From NCBI RefSeq assembly GCF_024723255.1, contig NZ_JANIAC010000001.1, positions 1,255,548 through 1,319,547 of the forward strand: DNA of 64,000 nt. The letters run 5' to 3'. The notes below the pieces were generated by a model. The model worked only from the letters and a program-made list of their open reading frames with translations. It searched no databases and was not told the DNA's origin. Origin of the DNA: Aestuariibaculum sp. M13 (lineage in GTDB: Bacteria; Bacteroidota; Bacteroidia; Flavobacteriales; Flavobacteriaceae). Below, piece by piece: positions 8,453 to 16,996 of this stretch (position 1 is its first letter; each line of letters opens with the position of its first letter). Position numbers and translations under genes: made by a program.

Positions 8453-9217
8453 TTAAACAAATTCTCCCGTTCTAAGTGCCTCAATAATTTGCTTATCACC
8501 TTCTAATAATCGGAAGGCAATCCATCGGCTATTAGAGATATTCGGGAATTCCTTTTCAATTTCAACCGTTAAGGTTTTAACAGCCCTTTCAATATTTTCA
8601 GGTACACTTTTAATACGATGCGGTTTACATACAATTTTACCTCTGGCAATTTCACTTATGGTTTGAATGAGCTCTGGAATACCACGATTAAAACGCGCAC
8701 TGGCCGGTACCACAGGAATTCCTAAGTCGCGTGACAAGGTGCGTACATCAATTTCTATTTCGTTACGTTCGGCTTCATCCATAAGGTTTAGACACAGCAC
8801 GGCTTTATCTGTAATTTCAAGAATTTGGAGTACTAAATTCAGGTTACGTTCCAATCGGTTGGCATCAACGACAATAACCGTAACATCCGGCTTTCCGAAG
8901 AGAATAAAATCTCTTGCAGCAGTTTCATCTTCCGAGGTAGATAACAAGGAATAGGTCCCCGGTAAATCGACTAATTTATATTTTTTAGTATTATATTCGA
9001 AACCACCTTCGGCTCTTGTCACCGTTTTTCCTGGCCAGTTTCCTGTATGTTGGCGCAACCCGGTAAGCGAATTAAACACCGTACTTTTTCCTGTATTCGG
9101 ATTTCCTGCCAAAGCCACAACAAAATCGAAATTATCGGTACGAACGCCCAATTTTTTCAATCCGTCTTTATTGAAATGCTCACAAGTTTCGCAGGCTGTA
9201 TTTATTTTCGTTTCCAT
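8453..9217 (-). CDS. FeoB-type GTPase half (split FeoB, G domain)
   Basis: The 254-aa protein is a stand-alone FeoB N-terminal GTPase. It shows G1 GNPNTGKST (about 38-46), the switch region with [13 protein letters not shown]3 DLPGTYSL, and NLMD as G4, then the start of the helical GDI-like region. An N-terminal C-x2-C-x-H motif (CETCEH, residues 9-14) precedes the G domain and is absent from the canonical FeoB at 1726-3825. The ORF ends with a TAA, and the permease ORF begins 12 nt later in the same frame. Both halves look intact, so a functional two-subunit FeoB, a nonsense mutation or a sequencing error are all possible. It starts 7 nt after the DtxR-FeoA gene. Confidence 0.9.
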   Translation of the reverse strand: METKINTACETCEHFNKDGLKKLGVRTDNFDFVVALAGNPNTGKSTVFNSLTGLRQHTGNWPGKTVTRAEGGFEYNTKKYKLVDLPGTYSLLSTSEDETAARDFILFGKPDVTVIVVDANRLERNLNLVLQILEITDKAVLCLNLMDEAERNEIEIDVRTLSRDLGIPVVPASARFNRGIPELIQTISEIARGKIVCKPHRIKSVPENIERAVKTLTVEIEKEFPNISNSRWIAFRLLEGDKQIIEALRTGEFV

Positions 9218-9224
9218 AATCTAC

Positions 9225-10247
9225 TTACTCTTTCTTAATAAGGATTTTAGCCGCCTGATCATTACGCAAAGCAATTGACGTTCCCTTAATTAAATATGCA
9301 TTAGGCTCACCCAAAGGATTTACCAAATCTATGCTCACATCGGCCCCTTTTACAAAACCCAAATCGAGTAAACGTCTGCGACTTTCTCCTCGACTTTCGC
9401 GGGAAATCCCGATGATTTTTGCTGTTTCATGTTCATTTAAACTAGATAATCGTGCCACATTATCTTCAACAGCAACTTCTTTCTCTAAAGGTGCTACCGT
9501 TAAATTTGCAGCAACAATGGGCGCCAATTTAAATTCTTCACCTTCCGATAGAAATACAATACGCGTAGCATTATTCTCAACCACTTTAATTAATGAACCC
9601 ATATGAATATTTTCAGCTAAAATCTGCTTATAAATTACTTCAGGCTCGTCCTCAATATGCGTAATTCTACCCACGGCGCCAACTTGTAACAACGGCAATT
9701 CGACACCTTTTACCTGTGCCATTTTCCCTGTTTTCGTAGGTATAGGATCACCGTGCGGATCGAACTTTGGGTGACCTAAATGCATCGACAATTCTTCAAC
9801 TTCATCATGCGTTAATCTATGCTCCATAGACTCCGCTCTATCGTGCCATTCGATTTTATGAAATCCTGTTTTATCGGCCAAATAACGTTCCCAAAGCCTG
9901 TGAACCCGAACAATACGTAAAGCATATTCACGGCCTTTTTCGGTAAGTTTTAGTATGTCGGATTCAAAGTAAATTAAATCGTTAATCGTCATTTTGTTAA
10001 TGGCTTCAACAATTTTTTTGTTACTAAAACTCAACATATGAACTAAGGTTTTCATATCGACCTTATTATTCGAGTTTTCAAAATGATACAGTTGTTTTAA
10101 AACGTCTTCAATAATAGTCTTTTCGTTACTTGAAAACTGATTTTTTAAAATCCAATACCATCCTTTAGAAGGTCTGAATAAAAAATACAAAAGACCTCCA
10201 ATAACAAAAAACACAAGTAGTGCTGATATGGGATTATACGTGTACAT
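9225..10247 (-). CDS. Membrane-anchored DtxR/MntR-FeoA fusion regulator
   Basis: The 340-aa protein has a hydrophobic N-terminal helix (about residues 7-24), a winged-helix region (about 40-112), a DtxR-type metal-binding domain (about 113-178, with HPKFDPHGDPIP) and two SH3-like FeoA-type segments (about 185-252 and 263-339, the second with LLDLGFVKGADVSI). Ligands H116, E120, H135, E139, E142 and H143 have DtxR spacing, with glutamate at the Cys102 position, as in MntR. It is the first gene of an operon with the split FeoB. A candidate operator (10356-10371) and a -7 box (10320-10327) lie upstream. The membrane anchor is unusual for this family, so it may be a tethered sensor or a transport accessory protein rather than a classical repressor. 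Confidence 0.85.
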   Translation of the reverse strand: MYTYNPISALLVFFVIGGLLYFLFRPSKGWYWILKNQFSSNEKTIIEDVLKQLYHFENSNNKVDMKTLVHMLSFSNKKIVEAINKMTINDLIYFESDILKLTEKGREYALRIVRVHRLWERYLADKTGFHKIEWHDRAESMEHRLTHDEVEELSMHLGHPKFDPHGDPIPTKTGKMAQVKGVELPLLQVGAVGRITHIEDEPEVIYKQILAENIHMGSLIKVVENNATRIVFLSEGEEFKLAPIVAANLTVAPLEKEVAVEDNVARLSSLNEHETAKIIGISRESRGESRRRLLDLGFVKGADVSIDLVNPLGEPNAYLIKGTSIALRNDQAAKILIKKE

Positions 10248-10319
10248 ATAACAAGTTTATGTATAACATTTACTCTATAATCGAGATTTAAATGTTCCAA
10301 GTTTTGCTCAAAACACAAA

Positions 10320-10327
10320 CAAATATA
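10320..10327 (-). promoter_or_regulatory. -7 promoter element of the DtxR-FeoA/split-feoB operon
   Basis: On the minus strand this reads TATATTTG, an exact TAnnTTTG match, 72 nt upstream of the start codon at 10247. Confidence 0.45.
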
Positions 10328-10355
10328 CTTTAATTTATATGATGTTAAAAATATT

Positions 10356-10371
10356 TTTAGACAAGACTAAA
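10356..10371. promoter_or_regulatory. Candidate DtxR/MntR operator upstream of the second Feo operon
   Basis: TTTAGACAAGACTAAA has inverted arms TTTAG and CTAAA, which extend to 7-nt arms when the flanking T and A runs are included (10354-10373). Its 16-nt length and arms match the site at 4728-4743. It lies 28 nt upstream of the -7 box of the operon. Confidence 0.55.
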
Positions 10372-10447
10372 AATTTAATTTAATTTAAATGAGGTAAATA
10401 CAATTTCAATTCTCTAAATTAAGACCTATTATTCAACCAAACAAGGT

Positions 10448-10807
10448 ATGGCACAACATAATGAATTAGGTAAAAAAGGCGAACAATTAGCAGTTGACTT
10501 TCTCTTAGAACATCGCTATACTATTGTAGAGCGGAACTACCGATTTGATAAAGCCGAAGTGGATATTATAGCTCAACTAAACGATACTTTAGCCATCGTT
10601 GAAGTCAAAACCCGTTCGAATACCGATTTTGGCAACCCACAGGATTTTGTGAAGCCCAAACAAATTAAAAACTTAGTGAAAGCTGTTGATGAATATGTTA
10701 CCGAAAATCAATTAGATGTAGAAGTCCGTTTTGATATTATTGCGATCGTTAAACATGGTAAAAGCTACCATATTGAACACCTAAAAGATGCCTTTTATCA
10801 TTTTTGA
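10448..10807 (+). CDS. YraN family (UPF0102) nuclease-fold protein
   Basis: This 119-aa protein has the YraN layout: GKKGEQLAVDFLLEHRYTI at the start, then an endonuclease-like core E-x(n)-D-x-I-A...V-E-V-K-T-R (AEVDIIAQ, then AIVEVKTR) and a final FDIIAI segment. The fold resembles Holliday-junction-resolvase-type nucleases, but the cellular role is unproven. Its 3' end overlaps the convergent thioredoxin gene by 10 nt. Confidence 0.88.
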   Translation: MAQHNELGKKGEQLAVDFLLEHRYTIVERNYRFDKAEVDIIAQLNDTLAIVEVKTRSNTDFGNPQDFVKPKQIKNLVKAVDEYVTENQLDVEVRFDIIAIVKHGKSYHIEHLKDAFYHF

Positions 10808-12159
10808 GAAGCTTTATTCTTAGCCTTGCTTTTTTGTTTTTCAAAATACAGTTTTAACTCATCAATATCTTCAGGTTTAGCAACAATATGCTTTTCTGAA
10901 TCTAACACAAAATAAGTAGGTGTAGCTGTTACGCCATAACTATCTCCAATTTCATTATCCCAATATCCGGCACCATAAACATGAATAAAATCCGGAAGAC
11001 GTTTTACAACTCGATTCCAGTACTCCGGTGAATCTTCCAAGCCAATAGCAACTACTGTTACTTCTTCCTTTTTCTTGTCTTTAACAAAAGCTTCCAACTG
11101 AGGAATTTCATCTAAACAATGAGCACATGTACTGTTCCAAAATACCAGAATATAATTTTTAGCTCCTATTAGTTCACTCAGCTTTTTTGTAGTCTTAACA
11201 CCATTCTTTTCCTGTTCAAAAGAAAAATCTGGTGCTACCTTTCCAATAGAGATGTTCTTATATAAAGTTAAACCTTCAATAAGATCTTTATCTTTTAACT
11301 GCTTCGCTATATTAATCAAGTAAGTATCTGAAATATAATTGGCAGTCTTCTCATAATTCAAATCACGCATTTGCTCCCAAAGATCGACCAATAAAGTACG
11401 CTTAATTTCTATGGGGGCCTCTTTCATCGCATTGTAAAACACATTGATGTTTTTCTTGTAGTTTGCTTCTCGGTTAATCGAATCGGTAACTACTCCAAAA
11501 ATATAATTCACCATGCGTTCATTCAAGAAATTAGAACTTTGAAGTGTTTTATTCGTAAAGTTCACATGATCGAAATAGTGTATTTTTACATTTTTACTAT
11601 AGGTATCAACATCTTCATAATGCTTCGGAATATAAGGCTTGTTTGCTTTAATAAACGCTAAAGCAATGGTATTCTTAGCCAAATCTTCAAACCCCTTTTG
11701 AGCTTCGCGCTGTGTTTTAAAAATAGAAACTAAAGCCGTGGTATCCTTACTCTTTTCACTATAAAAGTTATTAATGCTATGCGTAATCATGGACATACTG
11801 TTACTATACGATGCCATTAACTTATTTTCTGCAGAAGAAAGAATCTTCAAACCTGTTTCAGAATTAAATGTTAAGTTGATATCTTCCTTCTTATTATAAA
11901 TAATATCGAAGTTATAATCTTCTTCCGGAATAGCGTACACAATACGATACATGCCTTTGGAAACCGTAGAATCTAAAGGAATTTCAAATCTCCCGTCCTT
12001 CTTAACTTCGGCATGGGTAATATACTCTGAAATGGTTGGTGTTACCTTATACAACACCGCCACACGATAATCTTCAGGCGGTGAAAACACACCTTTGATG
12101 CTGTGCTGCGCCATTAACACATTTGAGATTAAGCCAATTAGTATTAAAAACCTTTTCAA
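10798..12159 (-). CDS. Secreted TlpA-like thioredoxin-domain protein with DUF4369-like N-terminus
   Basis: The 453-aa protein has a signal peptide (about 1-17, ending LMAQ), a beta-rich N-terminal domain of the type seen in Bacteroidota peroxiredoxin-like proteins (about 18-105), a helical middle section, and a C-terminal TlpA/ResA-like thioredoxin domain (about 305-440). The active site is WNSTCAHC, with C345 and C348, and a cis-proline segment GVTATPTYFVLD follows. It probably acts as a disulfide reductase in the periplasm. It lies 36 nt after mfd on the same strand and may be co-transcribed with it. The C-terminal tail is lysine-rich. Confidence 0.88.
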   Translation of the reverse strand: MKRFLILIGLISNVLMAQHSIKGVFSPPEDYRVAVLYKVTPTISEYITHAEVKKDGRFEIPLDSTVSKGMYRIVYAIPEEDYNFDIIYNKKEDINLTFNSETGLKILSSAENKLMASYSNSMSMITHSINNFYSEKSKDTTALVSIFKTQREAQKGFEDLAKNTIALAFIKANKPYIPKHYEDVDTYSKNVKIHYFDHVNFTNKTLQSSNFLNERMVNYIFGVVTDSINREANYKKNINVFYNAMKEAPIEIKRTLLVDLWEQMRDLNYEKTANYISDTYLINIAKQLKDKDLIEGLTLYKNISIGKVAPDFSFEQEKNGVKTTKKLSELIGAKNYILVFWNSTCAHCLDEIPQLEAFVKDKKKEEVTVVAIGLEDSPEYWNRVVKRLPDFIHVYGAGYWDNEIGDSYGVTATPTYFVLDSEKHIVAKPEDIDELKLYFEKQKSKAKNKASQK

Positions 12160-12195
12160 AATTCAGGGTATTTGTAAATTATTTATAATCAATTT

Positions 12196-15100
12196 TTAAG
12201 CCATTATAGGCTGTATCGCTTTTAAAGCTTGGTCTACGGTTTTAACATTATCAAAAGTAAGTAATAATCTTAAACCGCTACGCGTTTGTTTCTCTTTCAT
12301 TTTACATGCCGAAGGATGCGTTTGCACAAACTGTAGTACCTTGGTAAAGTTTTTACTATGGTAGAAGCTACTTTGCTGGTCGTTAAGAAAATAACCAATA
12401 AACTTACCTTGTTTCATAATCACTTTTTCAAAACCGACTTTAGTAGCAATCCATTTGATACGCACACTGTTCAACAAGTCTTTAACCTGCTTTGGTAATT
12501 CGCCAAATCTATCGATTAGTTCGCTTTCAAACTTTTGCAATTCAGCTTCAGTTTTAAACCCGTTTAACTGCGTATATAAACTCAATCGTTCGGTAATATT
12601 ATTAACATAATCATCTGGAAACAAAAGCTCAAAATCGGAATCGATAGTCACGTCTTTTACGTATTCTTTCTCATCTTCATTCTCGTCGTATAAGTCTTTG
12701 AATTCGTTTTGTTTTAACTCTTCAATAGCTTCGTTTAAGATTTTCTGATACGTATCGAACCCAATTTCATTAATAAATCCACTTTGTTCTCCTCCTAACA
12801 AATCACCGGCTCCACGAATTTCCAAATCTTTCATAGCAATATTGAAACCACTTCCTAACTCGGTAAACTGCTCTAACGCTGTAATACGTTTTCTGGCATC
12901 ATCGGTCATTGCTGAATATTCAGGAGTAATAAAATAACAAAAGGCCTTTTTGTTACTACGACCAACACGACCACGCATTTGGTGCAAGTCGCTCAATCCG
13001 AAATTATTCGCATTATTGATAAAAATGGTATTGGCATTAGGTACGTCTAGTCCACTTTCAATAATGGTAGTACTCACCAACACATCGAAAGCACCATCCA
13101 TAAATGATAGCATCAATTCTTCCAGTTTTTTACCATCCATTTGCCCATGCCCTACACCTACTTTAGCATCTGGCACCAGACGCTGAATCATACCGGCCAC
13201 TTCCTTAATATTTTCAATTCTGTTATGAATAAAAAATATTTGACCGCCACGTTCAATCTCATAACTCACGGCATCACGAATGGTTTCTTCATTAAAACGA
13301 ATGACATGACTTTCTATTGGATAACGATTTGGTGGTGGTGTGGTAATTACCGATAAATCGCGAGCTGCCATTAAGCTAAACTGAAGTGTTCTCGGTATTG
13401 GTGTTGCCGTTAAGGTTAACACATCAACATTATCCTTTATAGTTTTTAGCTTCTCTTTTACGGCTACTCCAAACTTCTGCTCTTCGTCTACAATTAGCAA
13501 GCCTAAATCTTTAAACTTTACCGTTTTATTGGCCAATTGATGTGTTCCTATAATAATATCAACAGCACCGCTCTCTACACCAGTAAGCGTTTCCTTTTTC
13601 TCCTTTGCTGTTCTAAAACGATTCACGTAATCTACCGTTACGGGGAAATCTTTCAATCGCTTTCTAAAGGTTCTGTAATGTTGATATGCTAAAATCGTTG
13701 TCGGCACTAATACAGCCACTTGTTTACCGTTATCAACCGCTTTAAAAGCTGCTCGAATAGCAACTTCGGTTTTACCGAAACCAACATCGCCACAAACTAA
13801 TCGATCCATAGGACGTTCGCTTTCCATATCGGCTTTAATATCGGCTGTAGCTGAGCTTTGATCCGGAGTATCTTCGTAAATAAAAGACGCTTCCAACTCA
13901 TGCTGCATGTAACTATCAGGCTTGTATTGAAATCCTTTTTCAGTTTTACGCTTCGCGTAAAGTTTTATTAAATTAAATGCCACATGTTTTACACGCGACT
14001 TTGTTTTTTCTTTTAAGGTTTTCCAGGCGGCACTCCCTAATTTATAAATTTTAGGTGGCTTACCATCTTTTCCATTAAACTTGGTAATTTTATGTAACGA
14101 ATGAATACTTAAATACAAGACATCGCGCTCACCATATACTAGTTTTATAGCTTCCTGTTTCTTTCCTTCAACATCTATTTTTTGAAGTCCACCAAAACGC
14201 CCGATACCATGATCGATATGTGTTACGTAATCTCCAATATCCAGATTGGTCAACTCTTTCAGTGTAATTGCTTGCTTTTTAGCGTAGCCATTTTTAACAC
14301 TGAATTTATGATAACGTTCAAAAATTTGATGATCGGTATAACACACCATTTTACTATCGGCATCTATAAACCCTTGATGCAAAGACAAAATAATGGTTGA
14401 ATACTGCTTAACATCCAAATGCGAATCGTCGAAAATATCATGAAAACGTTTCGCCTGCTGCTCACTCACACAAGCGATATAATTGGTATACCCTTTTTCA
14501 TGATTGGCGTTTAAATCTTCAATTAACAAATTGAACTGTTTATTGAAAGATGGTTGCGGCGTGGTATGATATTCGATAACTTCGGAAGCATTAAACACCG
14601 AATTTCTTCCAAATTCAACTAATGAAAAATCCAGTAATTGCTTTTTCAGTAAATCTGCATGACAAAACAATTCGTTTGGTTTAGCATGCTTTATATCTGA
14701 AGATAAGGTTTTAAAAGCCTCTTCTGCCTTTTCATAAAAATCGTCGATACGAGAAAAACATAAATCGGCATTCTTTAAACATACTACTGTTTTCTGTGCA
14801 ATGTACTTTAAGAAACTCTGCCTGCTTTCTTCCAATAACTTATTGGCAACATTCGGAATAATATTGATCTTCTTAATTTGATCGACCGACAATTGCGATT
14901 CGACATCAAACGTACGGATGCTATCGACCTCATCACCAAAAAACTCAATACGGTAAGGTTCGTCGTGTGAAAACGAAAAGACATCGACTATACCTCCTCG
15001 AACAGAAAATTCACCTGGTTCGGTAACGAAATCAACGCGTTTAAACTGATACTCGAATAATACCTCGTTTACAAAATCTATAGACAACTTATCGTTTACC

Positions 15101-15537
15101 GCTATCTTCAATGTGTTACGCTCTAACTCCTTTCTGGTAACTACCTGCTCAAAAAGCGCATCGGGATAGGTAACAATAATAGCCGGCTTTTTACGAGAAT
15201 TAATGCGGTTAAGCACCTCGGCACGCAATAACACATTGGCGTTATCGGTTTCTTCAATTTGATAAGGCCTGCGGTAACTTCCCGGATAAAAAAGCACATC
15301 GTCTTTTCCGCAAAGCTGTTCTAAATCGTTTAAATGAAAGGCTGCTTCTTCCTTATCATTAAACACCATTAAAAACGGCTTATCACTGTTTTTAAACGCA
15401 TTCGATATTACAAAAGACAACGCAGATCCGACAAGGCCTTTTAAATGTATTCTACTTTGAGTATTGGCAATAGCAATTTGCAGTTTTTGCGTTTGCAAAA
15501 GCTGTTCGTAGGTTTGGGCGATATCTGTTTTACTCAC
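12196..15537 (-). CDS. mfd: Transcription-repair coupling factor Mfd
   Basis: Mfd removes RNA polymerase stalled at DNA lesions and recruits UvrA. The 1113-aa protein has the UvrB-like N-terminal region (about 1-300), the RNA-polymerase-interacting CarD-like domain (about 432-490, DYVTHIDHGIGRFGGLQ), a superfamily 2 translocase with Walker A GDVGFGKTE (about 583-591) and DEEQ (about 684-687), the LTATPIPRTL motif, and the C-terminal TRCF domain. Length is normal for the family. Start and promoter agree: a TATCTTTG box on the minus strand (15561-15568) is 23 nt upstream. Confidence 0.97.
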   Translation of the reverse strand: MSKTDIAQTYEQLLQTQKLQIAIANTQSRIHLKGLVGSALSFVISNAFKNSDKPFLMVFNDKEEAAFHLNDLEQLCGKDDVLFYPGSYRRPYQIEETDNANVLLRAEVLNRINSRKKPAIIVTYPDALFEQVVTRKELERNTLKIAVNDKLSIDFVNEVLFEYQFKRVDFVTEPGEFSVRGGIVDVFSFSHDEPYRIEFFGDEVDSIRTFDVESQLSVDQIKKINIIPNVANKLLEESRQSFLKYIAQKTVVCLKNADLCFSRIDDFYEKAEEAFKTLSSDIKHAKPNELFCHADLLKKQLLDFSLVEFGRNSVFNASEVIEYHTTPQPSFNKQFNLLIEDLNANHEKGYTNYIACVSEQQAKRFHDIFDDSHLDVKQYSTIILSLHQGFIDADSKMVCYTDHQIFERYHKFSVKNGYAKKQAITLKELTNLDIGDYVTHIDHGIGRFGGLQKIDVEGKKQEAIKLVYGERDVLYLSIHSLHKITKFNGKDGKPPKIYKLGSAAWKTLKEKTKSRVKHVAFNLIKLYAKRKTEKGFQYKPDSYMQHELEASFIYEDTPDQSSATADIKADMESERPMDRLVCGDVGFGKTEVAIRAAFKAVDNGKQVAVLVPTTILAYQHYRTFRKRLKDFPVTVDYVNRFRTAKEKKETLTGVESGAVDIIIGTHQLANKTVKFKDLGLLIVDEEQKFGVAVKEKLKTIKDNVDVLTLTATPIPRTLQFSLMAARDLSVITTPPPNRYPIESHVIRFNEETIRDAVSYEIERGGQIFFIHNRIENIKEVAGMIQRLVPDAKVGVGHGQMDGKKLEELMLSFMDGAFDVLVSTTIIESGLDVPNANTIFINNANNFGLSDLHQMRGRVGRSNKKAFCYFITPEYSAMTDDARKRITALEQFTELGSGFNIAMKDLEIRGAGDLLGGEQSGFINEIGFDTYQKILNEAIEELKQNEFKDLYDENEDEKEYVKDVTIDSDFELLFPDDYVNNITERLSLYTQLNGFKTEAELQKFESELIDRFGELPKQVKDLLNSVRIKWIATKVGFEKVIMKQGKFIGYFLNDQQSSFYHSKNFTKVLQFVQTHPSACKMKEKQTRSGLRLLLTFDNVKTVDQALKAIQPIMA

Positions 15538-15560
15538 CTAAGTATTGGGTTTTAAAGCAA

Positions 15561-15568
15561 CAAAGATA
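15561..15568 (-). promoter_or_regulatory. -7 promoter element of mfd
   Basis: On the minus strand this reads TATCTTTG (TAnnTTTG), 23 nt before the mfd start codon. Confidence 0.5.
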
Positions 15569-15726
15569 CAGTTTACAATCTTTTTTTTTAAAGCTTTGAG
15601 ATAATTTTAATTCTTATTATCTTGTTGAAAATAAGACATGAACACTCTAACCTTATTAAGGTTACTTATTGATGAAAAAATCAGATTTTCAAACTGTTTT
15701 TTATAATAAAATTGCCAAAAAATATG

Positions 15727-15734
15727 TACGTTTG
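15727..15734 (+). promoter_or_regulatory. -7 promoter element of the TerB-like gene
   Basis: TACGTTTG matches TAnnTTTG and lies 26 nt before the ATG at 15761. Confidence 0.5.
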
Positions 15735-15760
15735 CAGCACTTTAAAAACAATTAAAACAT

Positions 15761-16192
15761 ATGTCGTTTTCAGATTTATTTGATAGTGGGTTTAAAAAGC
15801 GTAATGAAGACCATTTTGCTGCTATTGTTCGCGTAGCAATGGCTGATGGTTTTATTTCTCTTGATGAAAGAGCCTTTTTAGACAGATTAGCAAGAAACTT
15901 AGATATTAGTGAGGCTGATTATAACTTAATTTTAGAAGATTATAAATCGCATCCTATTAATCCACCACACGATTACGAAAGACGTTTAGAGCGTTTATTC
16001 GATTTAGCTCGTATGGTTTATGTAGATCATATTAAAGGAGACCTTGAAGAGCTTTTACTTAGAAAAATAGCTGTTGGTCTTGGTTTTCACCCTGAAAACG
16101 TAAAATACATTGTAGACAAAGCTTTAACATTAGTAAGCAATGGTGTAGACTTAGATACGTTTACAGATGAAATGAGAAATATGAATAAATAA
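15761..16192 (+). CDS. TerB-like (tellurite-resistance TerB fold) protein
   Basis: The 143-aa, mainly helical protein has the TerB pattern: an acidic helix-loop start of each repeat, VRVAMADGFISLDERAFLDRLARNLDIS, followed later by LLLRKIAVGLGFHPE. TerB domains bind divalent metal through acidic residues and occur in stress-related proteins; the specific role here is unknown. It has its own promoter and is followed by a strong terminator hairpin. The same fold occurs in the J-domain protein at 25630-26376. Confidence 0.75.
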   Translation: MSFSDLFDSGFKKRNEDHFAAIVRVAMADGFISLDERAFLDRLARNLDISEADYNLILEDYKSHPINPPHDYERRLERLFDLARMVYVDHIKGDLEELLLRKIAVGLGFHPENVKYIVDKALTLVSNGVDLDTFTDEMRNMNK

Positions 16193-16214
16193 TTATTATT
16201 CGTCTAAATACATA

Positions 16215-16246
16215 AAAGCGAACCAAATAGGTTCGCTTTTTTTATA
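16215..16246 (+). terminator. Rho-independent terminator after the TerB-like gene
   Basis: A perfect 10-bp stem (AAAGCGAACC / GGTTCGCTTT) with a 5-nt loop is followed by a T run. It lies 23 nt past the TerB-like stop codon. Confidence 0.85.
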
Positions 16247-16265
16247 CTTTAAAATTACTTTATCA

Positions 16266-16907
16266 TTATTGACCACACTTTTCATTAGCCGAACTAATTA
16301 TGGCATTATAGTCCTCAACACTTAAAAACTGAGGTACATATGTACTTCCAAACACATCAATGGCTTGCTCAAAACTTCTTAAATGATTTCTAGAGCCACA
16401 TTGTAACATTTCAAACACTGAAATTACCTGAGCATTCTCAGTTGTATCTATATACTCCTGCAAATCAACAATATCTAAATCCTCTATAGTCGCCCCAACA
16501 TTAAGTGCTTTAAGCTGACTTACAGAACCATCAACTACAAATTGATTATAATAAGCTTGTAACTCCGTATTTTTAAATTGTCCCATTGGTAATATGGAAT
16601 AATCAATGTCATATTCAATCAACAAACTTTCAATGGCATCCATATGTGTTTGCTCGCTATTTTTAATATTCGCAAACTGATTAATCGCCCACTTATCATT
16701 TAAATATGTGTAAGTATCTCTTGCTAGTTTTTCTTCTTCTAGCATAAACAATAATGCATCTCGATCTGCACTTGTTATAGCCTTGTCGTTACTATTAATT
16801 TCATTATTATCTGAATTAGAATCACATGCATACAATAACGAAATAACCGTAGAAAACAGCAAAACTAAAATCACTGAAGTTTTACGATATGTTTTCATTT
16901 TAATCAT
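16266..16907 (-). CDS. DUF2202 ferritin-like lipoprotein
   Basis: The 213-aa protein starts with a lipoprotein signal (LLYACDS, cysteine near residue 28) and has a helical ferritin-like DUF2202 domain. Visible signatures are LLFMLEEEKLARDTY with a glutamate cluster, EQTHMDAIESLL and CGSRNHLRSFEQAI, which supply the Glu/His pairs expected of a di-iron four-helix bundle. The function of the family is not established. A shorter start at the second Met (MKTYRKTSV) is also possible. Confidence 0.82.
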   Translation of the reverse strand: MIKMKTYRKTSVILVLLFSTVISLLYACDSNSDNNEINSNDKAITSADRDALLFMLEEEKLARDTYTYLNDKWAINQFANIKNSEQTHMDAIESLLIEYDIDYSILPMGQFKNTELQAYYNQFVVDGSVSQLKALNVGATIEDLDIVDLQEYIDTTENAQVISVFEMLQCGSRNHLRSFEQAIDVFGSTYVPQFLSVEDYNAIISSANEKCGQ

Positions 16908-16996
16908 TCTTTAATTATAGTCTAATTTCAAGAATAATTAAGACAATATCAGCAACTTGTGTTACACAAAACAAATATCAGCCGATGATAAAAACA

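Noticed and set aside
16901-16935. TAGTCTAAT near the DUF2202 lipoprotein promoter as a metal box
   Set aside because: Only one half site is present and there is no symmetric partner at the right distance.
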